DNA of 64,000 nucleotides, taken from assembly GCA_005656395.1 (NCBI GenBank), contig SRSI01000056.1, positions 248,001 to 312,000 on the forward strand. Reading direction: 5' to 3'. The notes under the pieces were generated by a model. It saw only the letters and a program-made list of their open reading frames with translations, had not been told where the DNA came from and did not search any database. The translations under genes and the position numbers were made by a program. Below are positions 33,169 to 45,640 of the stretch, piece after piece. The stretch comes from Strongyloides papillosus (Eukaryota; Nematoda; Chromadorea; Rhabditida; Strongyloididae). How positions within the stretch are numbered: the first letter of the stretch is position 1; the number at the start of each line of letters is the position of its first letter.

Positions 33169-35319
33169 TAATATTTTATGAAAAAACGATGGTCAATTTG
33201 AGAAATCATTGAAATTACTAATATAAATATAATCAGTACATAAGATGTAAATCATTTGGTACTTTTCCGTTTCAGTAAGACTACTCGAAAAATATGCTTT
33301 TTGACTGTTAAATTATGTTTAAAATATATCTTTATTAAAACCACCTTTAGATTTGCCTTCGGCATGTCGCGGCTTCTTCGTAAAGCATACATTTTTATGA
33401 AAGTATTTTTATACTAAGTTATTAATCAAAATAATTGTATAAAAAATTGTTCTATTGAATTTCATATTTATACAGAAGTAAAAAAACCGAAAATACATTG
33501 TTATAAAATTTTAATAAATAAAATATTTCTGAGTGTGAAAGCCATCTTATAACATATACATTTATTGTAACTGTTTAGTTAAATAAAAAGTTTACCCAAA
33601 AAAAGAATTTTATTAATATGCGAAAGGTGAATAAAGCTGAATATTTAAAGTGTTTCAGGTAACTATTTAAATGGCTTTTCATTAAATATTTAAAATTGTT
33701 ATAAACAATTTAATATAATTCTTCCATTAACTACATATTTACCTTAAAATTACAAATATATAAATGAGAAAAAGTAAAAAAATTAATACCTAAAATAACT
33801 TCTTTCGTTTTTAAGCTACAAACTTTGTTATGGTTTTCATATTTTACGCCAGCCTTCGTTATATATACTAAATTAAGTTTTATTTACTTTAAATAACTTT
33901 GATAAAGTTATAACATGTGAAAATTTTAATTTTTACTGAAAAAATGGTCGTTTGTCTTTTGGCCTATAACTTGACTAGTTTTTTATTAATCTTTTTAATA
34001 ATGAGTTTTTACCTCATTCCATACTTGTACCTTTTAAATGAGTCATAACCAAAAAAATTTCATTGACATTGAAAAGAGTTATTTTTGGAACAAAACTATA
34101 CAAAAACGTATCTAACAAGTAATTTTTAAAAGACAATTTTGCCAATTTTGGTTAAAAGGTTGTGGAACCTATTTCCCCCTATGTTAAAAAAGGATACATC
34201 CATTGACTATTTAATCATAAACAAATAATTCATTTTGTAAACAGTTATGCCTGGATTAAAATTGATTTTTGCTTAAAAATGAAGAAAGTGAAAATGTTGA
34301 CACTTAAATTACCATAATTTGTTTTGTCATTAAACAATAAACTTCATTTAATTGTCATTTTTAAGACAGACTTAGATCTATGTAAAGAATATTATCTTAT
34401 TTGTTTCAATGAAGTTATCACAAAGTTATATCCTTTTAACCTTTAAATTAATTTTACAAAATGGTTACCACTCTCTGGACAATAATTTAACCAATTATCA
34501 ATCATTTTCAATACTATTTAGCTTCTACGCTATTCTAAAATTATTCCTTTTGCATAAGATATACAACATTTTGTTTCGTTAGCTTTGAGGAGAGTTAATT
34601 GAGTAACAAAATCATGTAAAAAAGTTCTAAAAAAGGTTTTTTTTAGAGATATTTTAGCCAATTATGACCCTAAACATTTAAGACCTATCTTCCCTTTTAA
34701 AGATAAAAAAGCACATATTTTGACTGCTTACTATACAAAATTGGTTAAATTTGAAAAGAGTTATTAGAAAGACAAAAATTTTTTTCTTTTTTTTATAGAT
34801 TTCAATCTGCATTTAAATCATTTTAAAATCTTCATTTTGTTGTTTTATTCTAATCATTATAAATAACATTATTGTTCAATAAATTATGCTACTTGATTCT
34901 ATTTTCTAACAATTTTTATTATCAACGTTAGCATTATATCTAACTTATTTTTGAATGTATGAATTAAGTGTGTAGCCGAAATGTTTTGCAATAGCTCCAT
35001 TGCCAGTCCCCCCTTACTTCACTAAATCTTCTCTCATTGTTATTGTAAGTGAATTTTTGTTAAAGGTATGTAATTTATATTACTTAATTTTATTATCTGT
35101 ATATTTCCGCTCAAACCATGAGTTTATTTCATATCTGCAACAGATTATTAACTTTTGATAGAATAGTTTAAGAAAATTCATTTAATGAATTGTTTTTTGA
35201 GATATGAGAACAATGTTTTAAGAAGGTTGTTTTGACAAAGTGAGCAACAGGAATACATGATCGGTATAATATTTTGATAATTATTTCTTACTTTTTCAGT
35301 TATAAATCTTAAATATTCA
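33169..35319. other. AT-rich region with diverged copies of M13-cluster flanks
   Basis: No gene. About 34260-34790 resembles 20600-21190 downstream of the M13 genes, and about 34800-34915 resembles the upstream flanks at 23040-23110 and 25040-25160. An M13 copy probably once lay here and was lost. GAAAAGAGTTAT boxes recur at about 34070 and 34755. Confidence 0.45.
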
Positions 35320-36375
35320 TTAGAAATATAATGTATCTTTTTTGTTTCTCAAAAAAATTTTTTCTTCAGATTTTTTAAATTTTACAATACTATCAAATGC
35401 TTTAGTAGAATGTTTTTCATTTTTTACAGTGACAAAAAATACTTCACTAAGTAATGGTGAATTGTCTTAGGAACTTTTTTGAAAGTTAAGTGTAAGTTCA
35501 TATTCAACCTCTTCTACATCATTTTTTGGCAATTTCTAATCCATAATTGACATCAATATTGTTCTCATAAGTTTGATTAAATTAATGAAAATTCAAAAAT
35601 CTTTCTGACAAATATATACCTTTTATATTAGAATCTGCACAATTTATTTTCTTGTTGTTTTCATCGTAATTACGTGGAATCCCAACTGAAATATCATTGG
35701 CGTATGTTTAATCTATGGAATCAGTTGTTATAAGTCTCAGAATCTTAGAATTTTTGTTTTTTTGGCATAGTCTTTCTAGTAAATTTAGTTTCTATTGAAT
35801 TTCCGATATTTTAAAAATATTTACTTCACCAGTTCCTTTGTAATGATTAATACATTGTATTCAACATTTTATGCTTTTAAATTCAATAGAACCATATTTA
35901 TGGTAATTAATATTTGTTAAATAAGCATTTTGTCAAAGATAACAATATTGATGAAGTGGTTTTTAATATTGTTTATTTTAAAATATTCCATAAAAATTTC
36001 TATGTCGTCATTTACATCACGTTTTAAACTTTTTTAGATATTAATAAATTTTTAAATGTAAAGAAAAGGGATCTTTTGCATTTTCGATCTCTACTATTGG
36101 TTTGAAATTAAAATTGATTTACAACTGCCTGGTAATTCAATCCATCTAAAGGATTTGCCAGCATCTTGAATTATTTCATTCGCTGGATAAAAGAACAATT
36201 TTATATTTGTATCTTTTACAATAAAAGTATATTTTGGAATTTCTATATCTAATTTATATTTAAATGATTTTTGAAGAATCGTATTCAATGTATAATCTTT
36301 GAAATATACTGCTACACAATATGATAACAACAATATTGCAAAAAAACTTAATATTTTTAATATTATATTTCTTTT
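35320..36375 (-). pseudogene. decayed type II membrane protein, possibly GT92 (DUF23) glycosyltransferase-like
   Basis: Minus-strand segments read as protein but are broken by stops. In order they are a single membrane anchor (ILKILSFFAILLLSYCVAV) with no ATG; a 79-residue frame ending LPGSCKSILISNQ; then EIFMEYFKINNIKNHFINIV; then NHYKGTGEVNIFKI; then IPRNYDENNKKINCADSNIK; and a tail ending RNKKDTLYF. The sequence E-x-F-x-E-Y-F-K... followed by HY-x-G-T-G-E-V-x-I resembles the start of nematode DUF23 proteins, which also have an N-terminal anchor. At least three in-frame stops remain, so it is dead here. The family assignment is tentative. Confidence 0.4.
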
Positions 36376-37051
36376 TAACCACTATTTTATTAGATTTCAA
36401 TTTATTATCTTAAAAATATTGAAGATTTAAATAGAATATTTCATCGCTCTTTAAAAAATGAAAAATACTCGTTTAATTTTTAAGCATTAATTATAATGAC
36501 TTTTCAACGTATGTGTGCAACAAAATACCACAAAAAATTAAATTCTACACAAAGTATTTAAAAAAATGCAGAATGATAAGAGATGTTCATTGTTAAAAAT
36601 TTCTATCAATCTTTTTTAACATCTCCTTTTAGTTGTCATTTATATATGTTTTAATAAAAAATTTAAAATAAAGTGACAATTTTGATAATCATTTATGACA
36701 AAAGTAAACAAATTAAGAATATTCTAAAAAAATTAATTTATTAATTTGATTTTATTAATTGATGTCTATTTAATGTGATAATTTAAAAAATACATACTTC
36801 CTTGATTGTATAGTTTATGTTTTACTAGGTTATCATGACAATGTTATTTACAAATTGATTAGATGAAGGTTATAAATGACAAATATACATTAAGTAGTGA
36901 AACGTGAAAGTTTTTAATGTTTAAATTTTTTTGCGATCATTTTAATCATATTCTGTGTCGTTTTGTGTATAATGATAAGGTTTGTGAACATACCTAATCA
37001 TATAAATTTAGAAAACTTCTTATAATGAAATCATTTCACTAAAAATAAAAA
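36376..37051. other. upstream region of the P450 gene
   Basis: AT-rich; no gene or repeat recognised. It separates the decayed minus-strand gene from the plus-strand P450 and should hold the P450 promoter. Confidence 0.5.
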
Positions 37052-38609
37052 ATGATTATTTTACCCGTCATTTTTACTCTATTAACGTTATATATTGCAA
37101 CTAATATTAAAAGAATCAAAACATGGTGGTTGGAAAGGAGAAGAAGAATTGAGTTAGCAGAAAAAATACCAGGACCAAAGGCACTACCAATTTTTGGAAA
37201 TTCATTATCATTTATGGGAACATCAGGTGATATAAGAAAAAAGTTGAATGAGGAAAGTGCCATTGCTTTCAAGAATAATGACCCACTAAGAAGATATTGG
37301 ATAGGAGATGTTTTGTTGATTCATGGTTTGTCATCTGAAGCAACTAAAATTATTTATGATAGTACCACTGAAATAAGTAAAGGACGTAGTTATAATTTTT
37401 TTAGTCTTTGGTTAGGAGATGGATTATTAATATCAGATGGAGATAAATGGAAAGGAAGAAGAAGACTACTCACTCCAACATTCCATTTTAATATGCTAAA
37501 AAGATATTTTGAAGCATATAATAATGAATCAAGATTAATGGTTCAGAGATTTGAAAAATTTGCTAAAAGCGGTGAAGAAGTAGAAATTTTTAATATTGTT
37601 AAAAGAATGGCCTTAGATATTATATGCGGTAATTTATTATTTTTTTTTGTTTTAAAAACATTTTTCTTCTTTAGACACTGCAATGGGTGTTAAAATAAAT
37701 GCAATTGATGAACCAAATAATCCATATTTACTAGCTGTTGAAAAGTATGCTAAATTAGGTGTAATACATTTTAGAAGTGTCTTTTATAAAATACCTATAA
37801 TATATTATTTATTTGGTGATGGTTTTGAAAGAGATAAAACACTATCAATACTTAAATCATTTACTCAAAGCATTATCAAGCGAAAAACTTTAGAGTTTGA
37901 AAATAATAATGGAGAATTACACGACAATACATTTTTATCAAACTTATTACAACTAAAACAAGAAAATAAATGGACCGATGAGGATATAAGAGAAGAGGTC
38001 GAGACTTTCATGTTTGCTGGCCATGATACTACGTCAAGTTTAGTTTCATTCTTATGGTGGGCATTGGCATGCCATCAAGATATACAAGAAAAAGTTTATG
38101 AAGAGATATGTGATGTCTTTGGTGAGGAGGAGAGAGATGTTTTACCAGAGGATTTACCTAAATTAAACTACACTGATATGGTTATAAAAGAAACACTTAG
38201 AAGATATTCAATAGTTCCATATTTTAATAGGGCTATAAATAATGAAATTGAAGTTTGTGGCTATGTAATCCCTAAAGGTGCTAATTTTGTTTTTCCCCTT
38301 CAACATACCAATTATAATCCTAAAGTTTTCCCAGATCCATATAAATTTGATCCTGATAGATTCTTACCAGAAAACGTTGCAAAAAGAAATGCTTATGATT
38401 TTACACCATTCAGTGCTGGACCAAGAAATTGTATCGGACAAAAATTTGCATTAAATGAAACAAAAACAATGCTAATATGGATACTAAGACGTTATAAATT
38501 AACTACAAAAAGAGATGAGAATTACGTTCAATCAGTTCCAGATATTATACAAAAACCTACAACAGGTATACCTATTATATTTGTAAGAAGAAATATTGAA
38601 ATGTTATAA
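37052..38609 (+). CDS. cytochrome P450, CYP4-type
   Basis: Heme monooxygenase anchored in the ER; CYP4 members typically hydroxylate fatty acids. Two exons, 37052-37628 and 37675-38609, joined in phase 1 across a 46-base GTAATT...TTTAG intron. The splice recreates the CYP4-typical CDTAMGVKINA (193 on), and the protein has 503 residues. Landmarks: N-terminal membrane helix and the proline hinge PGPKALPIFGN; I-helix MFAGHDTT (306-312) with the oxygen-activation Thr; E365-x-x-R368 in KETLRRY; DPDRF (418-422); heme loop FSAGPRNCIG with Cys445. All catalytic residues are present, so it looks functional. Which CYP4 subfamily cannot be told. Confidence 0.92.
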
Positions 38610-39998
38610 TATTTAAAAATATTTTAATAAGCATAATTGTGCAAATTACTTTCCTTATTTATTTAATCAATAAAAATTATTATTAATTTTACTTGATTGA
38701 ATAATTTATTTAATTTTATGTTAAAGTGTCATTATTTGATCTCTTATAAATTTACTTACAAATAAATTATAATTTTATTATCATTCAAAACTTATTTATA
38801 CATTTAAAATTTATCATACAAATATTATTATAAACAATTAAATAAAAATTATAGAATAAAAAATTTCCATCATATAAATATAATATTTATTTTGAATTGA
38901 TGAAAGTTTTTGTTGTGGCAATTATTTTACTACTTGAATTTTCTTTAAAAATAATTGTCAATGTAATCAAGTAATAAATAAAAACTACAAGTCAGACAAT
39001 TTTTTACGCCTATTGTTCATCCATTACAATTGAATATTTTTCAAAATAATGAACTTAAAATGTTTATTTATTGTAACAAAAAAATAATTTATATACATGA
39101 AAATGTTTAGTAAAACATGGAATAAAAAATTACAATTATATGTGAAAATTGATGTTCTCTGATATTAACATCAAATAATCATAAAATGTTTTATTCAAAT
39201 TTTTCTATTATTTTGTAAACATTTTTTATTGAAGAATAAATATGAAAATATTTGCTTTTTAGAAATGTAAAATACATTAAATAAACTATTAATTTAAAAA
39301 AAAAGTGAACAATATAAAAAAATTTTAAATTTTTAGATAGTGTAATACAAATTTTTGTATGAAAAAGATACTATTACTTCTTAGAGAAATAAATGTCATA
39401 CAATAAAAGATATTTATAAACATTTTTATTAAAATAACCAGACATATGTTGGAAAAGTTAAATTATAAGATTACTTTTCATCTAACTAAATTTGTCGCCT
39501 AATAAATACTAACGTATTGTAACATAATAACATTCCGTGATAATATATGTTAACATTAGACATTTTTGGCAAATAATTTACCTAATTTAGTTAAAATATG
39601 ATAAAATGTCACTTGTTCATGCGTTGTATTTTAAGATAAATTAATATATAATATACTGAGGGGTTAAAAAATGTTTACACCAATAGAATAAACACTTGAT
39701 ATTCGATTCTTAAATTTTGCATAATTGTAGATACATAATTTGAATATAGTTATAAAGGTGTAATAGAACTACGAAATCTTTTGTCTATGACGCGGTTATT
39801 TCATTTAAATATTTACAATTTAAAATAATTATTCAATTTTACCAAATTATAATAGAATAAACGATTTGCAGTTTTTAAATGTATAGATATTTAATTAATT
39901 ATTTCTGTTAGCTTCTTTAATGATGTACACAATCAAACGACAATTACATCTTTTTCCTTAATGATAACAAAAGTATTCATAGTTCACACATTGTATTT
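38610..39998. other. AT-rich spacer between P450 and sarcosine oxidase-like gene
   Basis: An AATAAA at about 38668 (TCAATAAAAATTATT) may end the P450 transcript. Nothing else is recognised in 1.4 kb. The two genes converge here (tail to tail). Confidence 0.5.
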
Positions 39999-41280
39999 TT
40001 AGGAAATTACTCTATTTGAACTAAAATTATTAATATCACAACATTTAATTTCCTCATTATCAATTAGTTGGTTTAAAATTTCCCCTATCACAGCACCAAA
40101 CTTAAATCCTGATCCTGAAAAACCAGATCCAATTACAATATTTGAATACTTAGGATGTTTGTCAAGAATAAAGTTCATATCATTAGTCATCTAAAAAAAA
40201 TACATATTTTTATTTTCATATAGCAAAAATTAATTACTTACTTGATAAACACATGACACAATTTCTTCTGGTTTTGTTGAATCCAGGAATGGGATGTATT
40301 TTTCTATATGTTTACTAGTCTCCTTAAATACTGATTCAGGTATCTTTCTATCAGAGTGACTTGAGTTAATATCAAATGTTCCACTTTTTGGAGCACCAAA
40401 TTTAACCATATTATCAAAATCAGATCCAGGTACCATAAAAAGATTTTCCTCCCCATTAGTAAATATAATAGTCGGAGAATTAATTTCAGGTAAAAAATAT
40501 TTCTCGAATAACTCTTCATATTCTTTTTTTATCTTCCAGAAGCTGACAGAGACAAGTGTTGGTGTAACTTTGCAATTTATCTCAGGTAAAAGATCATTCA
40601 TCCACGCACCAACAGTTATAATTAAATTTTTACATTCTAAAATTTCTCCGTTTTCAGTTATTAATCTTGTTACACTTCCTGGAATTATTTGTGTTACTTT
40701 ACAATGTTCTTTAACTTGACCATTAAATTTTTTAAATAATCTTATTACTGTTTGAAGGCATTTTTCGGAATATATTACACCACCTTTTTTATCTAAAACA
40801 CCATGAAAATCATCATCATAATTTAAATGTTTATATTTTGCTTTAATATCAATTCCTGTCATTCTTTCATACTCAGCATTGATAGATTCAAGCAATTTTA
40901 CTCTTTTATCGGTACCATCTTTGTCACCTATCCATAATAATCCACAAGATGTATAAATTTTTTCTTTATATTCATCCAATTCCATTATTTCGTCCCATAG
41001 TTCAAAACTTCTTTTTGCCATATTCATGTATATTTCATTATTATGACAAAGTCTCACAATCCTTGAAGCTCCATGTGAACTTCCATTATGATGAAATAAT
41101 GAAAACTGTAATTATTTTTAAAATTTTGTATTTTTAAAGTGTTTTTGAAGGAATCCTTATTTGTTCAACTAACAAAACTTTCTTTCCATTCTTACCTGCA
41201 TGATAGGCTGAACAACTACCCATTATACCAGCTCCAATAACAATCACATCAAAAGTTGTATTTTGTTGAGTACCTACCAT
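39999..41280 (-). CDS. peroxisomal sarcosine oxidase-like flavoenzyme
   Basis: FAD-dependent amine oxidase of the monomeric sarcosine/pipecolate oxidase family. Three exons: 41280-41161, 41105-40242 and 40190-39999, giving 391 residues, close to the usual 390. Residues 11-21 give the dinucleotide-binding fold ([11 protein letters not shown]); [11 protein letters not shown] follows in exon 2. Cys325 in VSCVYQMTND corresponds to the residue that binds FAD covalently in this family, and [13 protein letters not shown] is the second FAD contact. Intron 2 is normal (GTAAGT...TTTTAG). Intron 1, placed by homology after VLLVEQ, begins ATAAGG instead of GT, so its donor is either mutated or a rare AT-AG type. 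The C-terminus (RVIS) is not a classical peroxisome signal. Confidence 0.85.
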
Positions 41281-43493
41281 GGTAAAGTTATAATGATTCG
41301 ATTTTTGAATTAAATTGTTAGAAATTGGTTAATAAATTTTTGAATAAAATAAAGTAATGACAGTGTGATCAAAAATTTTTATTCATATAGAGAATAACCG
41401 CAAATATACTTACAACATAAACATTGATTTTTATACTTTCTGTATTTTTATTTTTTCGTTGTAAATACTTCTTTTAAGATTATCAGTCGTTTTATCATTC
41501 TGATCAAGAAAAATTTTGATTAAACTAATAAAATTTTTTAATTAAATTATTACTACATATCAATTTATCTTCTAAGATAAAAAATAATGTCTTAATATAG
41601 GTAAATGTGTTACTATCATGATTATGGTACAGAAATTTGAATTTAAAAAATTCAAAATTTAAAACAATGACAGTAAACATCTTAATGTACTTTGTTAATA
41701 TTTATGTTGGTATAAAAAGTGAAATTTCACAAAAACAATATATTTTTCATCATGTTTACCACGTATGAAACATGTATGGATGCCAACCAACAAAATAAAA
41801 CTGTACCCTGATTTTTTGAAAGAGATAAAATTTTATTTCACCTGTTGATTATGAAGCCAAATTTGTGGCAATTTAAAACAGCATGAGAGGAGTTATACCC
41901 CGTAATAATCTATCTAAGAAAAGCGAAAGAACATATCAAATTACAAAACAATAATATGAATTTGGCATCTGCCGAAGAACGTCTTTACATTTTCTTTCTG
42001 TGTAAAAGACTTGAAGAATGATATGGATATATGTTTAAAAATGTGTTCTAAAAACTTAATTAACAGATAATCATTGAGATATCAAAGATGGCGCGACACA
42101 ATCCATTCCAAATATTTTGAAATTACCCGGTAGATAGCCACTGTTTATTCCTTGACAAGGAGTAAAAATAACAAAGAAATTGTGCACTTTTTAGTAAGAC
42201 GTGCATATATCTTATACCAGTAACGGTCTTTATTAACTCCTTAACAAGGAATAAAACTGACCAAGTAAACGTTCATTTTTTTAGTAAGACTATGATAATA
42301 TTTTACGAAAAAACAATAACTAAAAGTATTAGACTCCACTACAATGACAGTAATATCAAATGGTACTGAAAGAAAGTTAAAAAAAATTTGTATTAGCAAA
42401 ACATTTGTAATAATTTTAAATTTGATATTTTTAATGTTATTAAGAAATTAATCATAGTTTAAATAGTTAAAAAACATTTTGAATATGAATAAAAAAGTCT
42501 AAGTAATTATGTAATAAATAGGAAAATTAATGATTGAAAAATAATTTTTTTTTGCTTTTTTGTTGCATGTTATCTGCCGTTTTCTTTTAAATAAATTATT
42601 TCGTTATGGATTAGCTTATATATGGCACTTTTTTTTTAAGATTCTATAGCCAGCTTATTACTAATAGTTGTGTTAATTTTTTTAAGTACTATAATAACGT
42701 TACAATTGAAATAAATTAAAAAATTTCTTTAAGTCCAAGGAAATAAATCTTATAAGTACTAAATAAAACTATCTTAGTTTAGTGGTTAGCAACAAGGATC
42801 GCAGATAATTCTATGTAAGTTCAATTCTCATTAATAATTTCAGGTACATTAGTAAGGTCAAAAAGCATTAGTAGTCAATGATTCATCTAGAGTTAAAAAT
42901 TGTGTGCTGTATGATGTTATACGTATATGTGATAGAATTGATCCTCTATCGTTGAATAATACCTACAAACAGTGGGGTTTGAAATAGATTGACATTTCAT
43001 TTTTAAATTTAAAATTTTGAATTCCTTGTTAAGGATATAATTTTTCCTTAACAAGTCCTTGCTAAGAAATATTTTTTTCCTTGTGCAGGAATGATTCACT
43101 CCTTAGCAAGGACTTGATAAGAAATGCCCTCCTTCTTACTACCGGGTATACTTTGTTATATACAAGATTTCCGACAAATAATGAACAATAAAGAATCCAT
43201 CTTGGTTTTACATAATTTAAATACATTTTAAGAGGATTAAATTTTAGAATGGCGTTAATTTTTCCACATAGTTGTATTATATCATACAAAATTTGCTATT
43301 TATAAAGAATTGGAAATTTATCTAGAAATCAGTATACTAAATTCTTTAAGGAATAATAAAAAGTATAAACATTTCTTCACAAATACCTCTATCCACGTAT
43401 AAATTTATTTGTCATATAAAAAGAATTACATGTGATAAGAGAACAAACTCAAGACATCCTGTAATATATCCTATCAATTGTAAAACAACTTTC
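41281..43493. other. AT-rich spacer with short repeats and a hairpin
   Basis: No gene. Two similar stretches (CCTTGACAAGGAG near 42153 and CCTTAACAAGGAATAAAAC near 42240, each followed by TTTTTAGTAAGAC) form an imperfect direct repeat. The hairpin at 43052-43116 uses related sequence. Around 42776-42845 a tRNA-like string appears (see rejected). Confidence 0.5.
43052..43116. repeat. 15-bp stem inverted repeat
   Basis: CAAGTCCTTGCTAAG at 43052-43066 is the exact complement of 43102-43116, with a 35-base loop that contains a further small stem (CCTTGTGCAGG). Related AACAAGGAAT boxes lie at 42150-42260, so it may be a small foldback element. Confidence 0.5.
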
Positions 43494-44058
43494 CTAATGT
43501 TTATCGCTCGTGAACTTGTCATATTTCTCAAAACTTCTTAGTACCGGATCTTCTTGTTGTGGAAATCGTTCTACCTTAATATCTCTAGTCCATTCATATC
43601 CAAATCCTGGAGTTGGTGTACTTAAACCAAAGTTGGCACCTGGTCCTTTATTTACAACAGCATCACATTGTTTTCCATGTTGATCAGCATAAATTGGCTT
43701 TCCAGATGCATCTATTTTGTAAAGTGCCTTTGGTGGATCTATACTTCTTCTTGCATCGTGATTTAAATAGTAATTATCACTTAATTTATGGTATACACCA
43801 TTAGGAAGTGCTGGAGGTGGAGGTGATCTTGTTGTTTGAGTGTTTGGAAAACGATTTGGGTAAAATAATGGACTCTGAAAGAGGTTATTTTTAAATATAT
43901 AGAAATTATCATACCTCTCCGGGGGCTTTAGGAAGACCAGGTGGTGGGGTTATCGGTGAACGATATGCAGCAAGAAGTTTATCACGAATATATTCCCCAA
44001 GAGGTGTATGTCTCCTGTTTTTGATAGTCTCAGAAGCAATCTTCTTGAGTTTTGTCAT
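43494..44058 (-). CDS. NDUFA7: NADH:ubiquinone oxidoreductase subunit A7 (complex I B14.5a)
   Basis: Accessory subunit of mitochondrial complex I on the inner membrane. Two exons, 44058-43915 and 43874-43494, joined in phase 0 over a 40-base GTATG...TTTCAG intron, give 174 residues. Recognition rests on the family core in exon 2: PPPPALPNGVYHKLSDNYYL followed by NHDARRSIDPP, which matches the P-x-LP-x-G...KLS-NYY-x-x-RD-RR...PP pattern of NDUFA7. The basic N-terminus fits a matrix-side protein. The chosen ATG follows an acceptor-like CTCTTTTAG, a likely trans-splice site; an in-frame ATG exists upstream but lies before it. The protein is longer than the mammalian one (113 residues), mostly by its C-terminus. 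Confidence 0.85.
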
Positions 44059-44529
44059 ATCTAAAAGAGTCGTAAGAATAAGATTAAATATACTATACAA
44101 ACAATAAGTTTACTCAAAAATGAAACCAAATATGAAAACAAGATATCACACTACATATATGATTTGCTCCTATCCAAATACATTTAAACAAGTCGCGGCT
44201 TGTTAATAATACAACTTTTCTGTGGCCGGACCTCCAATTTGTGTGTTATATGATGTACATCTAAGAACTAGCTTGTTTAAAATATCATATTTTGCATTAC
44301 TTAATTACACATATAACGATAAAACTTTTCATATTTTATATACTTTTTTGTATATTGTTTTGATCTACACGCTTTTTCTAGCTAGATTTTCTGTTTGTTG
44401 TATAAATACATATGTTTATGTAAATAAATACCATGTGACAAATTTTGTTTGTTATATCATAGAATCTTTACAATGATTTATCATAATATTTTATTCAATA
44501 TTTTCACTTATTTTATTTTAGTTTTAAAT
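44059..44529. promoter_or_regulatory. shared intergenic region of divergent NDUFA7 and BSD genes
   Basis: The 470-base gap lies between two genes transcribed away from each other and should hold both promoters. TTTTAG acceptor-like sequences lie just before both start codons. No defined factor site is recognised. Confidence 0.4.
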
Positions 44530-45565
44530 ATGTCAGAATTGAAGGAAAAAAACGAGGAAATATCTTCAGAGATGAGTGAAAAAGATATAAATTCTGAAAC
44601 AAAAAATGAAGAAAATAATAAGGAAAAAAATAGCCAAGAAGAAAGTAAACAAGTGGAGAATGATAATAATGTAGAAGAGGATGATAGCAATAAAGAAGAT
44701 GGGAATAATAAATGGTTTAGTAATAATAGCATGTGGGGATTTTCGATGATGAATAAAGCTTTAAACACCACAATGAAAAAGGTAATTACATTATTCTTAT
44801 TATTTAAATTTTATGGTGATTTAGACTATGGAAACATTTGAATCTGTCAAATCAGATTTTAGTGAGCTTTCAAAAGAGATTAACAAGCAAATGACTTCTA
44901 CAACAGAGGCATTATCTAAACAGGTTGAAAATATATCTAATATTATTGATAACCAATTGGGTATTGATGAGAAATCTGAAACCGAGGAAGATGAAGAGGT
45001 GGAAGAGAAAGAAAAACCAGAGGAACCATTTTCACTAGTACCACCAATAAACTTCGAATGGGTGTCAAAAATAACAGATACAGTGAAAAAAACACTAACT
45101 ATTGAAGATACAACAGAAGACGAAGAGAACTTTGAAAAAGAGGTTGTTCTTGAAGATGAAAATAAATATAAACTTGACAAAATTCATTTTTCACCTTCAC
45201 TTAGCGATGGTAAAATATTCCTTCAAGGAATGGATAATGATTTCGAAAAATTTTGTGATACCTTTGAATTGGAGGATAAAGTTGATGAAATTTCTGCCAT
45301 TTTAAGTCAAAAACCAGATATCGCAGATAAATATTCCAGGCTCGTTCCAAATATCATGGATGAACTCGGTTTCTGGATGAGATACTATTACGAGATACAA
45401 AAAATCAAAGCAAGTCAAAAAAACTTAACCAGAAATGAAAGTTCTGAAGATGACTCAGATGTAATTATGCTACCTTCCTCAAATGAAACGACCAAAACAA
45501 AAGAATCACTCAATAACGAGGAGGACGAGACATGGAGTGTATGTAGTTCAGCCAAAAATGAATAG
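44530..45565 (+). CDS. BSD domain-containing protein (BSDC1-like)
   Basis: Two exons, 44530-44781 and 44825-45565, joined in phase 0 over a 43-base GTAATT...GATTTAG intron; 330 residues. The N-terminus is very acidic and Lys/Glu/Asn-rich (residues 1-65). A helical segment follows (WGFSMMNKALNTTMKK...), like the N-terminal part of BSDC1 proteins. The BSD domain lies at about 222-276 and ends with the diagnostic LVP...FW-x-RYYYEI. BSD domains occur in transcription factor IIH subunits and in synapse-associated/BSDC1 proteins; the order here fits the latter. Function beyond that is unknown. It converges on the potassium channel gene, leaving only 75 bases between the stop codons. Confidence 0.85.
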
Positions 45566-45640
45566 TAATTATATATTTATATTTTAACATTCATAATAAC
45601 TTTAAACTAATTTGAGATCGTATTAAACAATTTAGAAGAG

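Noticed and set aside
42776..42845. tRNA-like string with TTTAGTGGTTAGC (A-box-like) and AGTTCAATTC (B-box-like)
   Set aside because: The arms do not pair into a cloverleaf: no acceptor stem and a poor anticodon stem. At best a decayed tRNA-derived repeat, so no tRNA is called.
43909..44100. 63-codon frame with a longer N-terminus as the NDUFA7 start
   Set aside because: The extra residues lie before a CTCTTTTAG acceptor-like site, so the downstream ATG at 44058 is preferred.
45102..45305. 67-codon frame inside the BSD gene
   Set aside because: Alternative frame of a well-supported exon.
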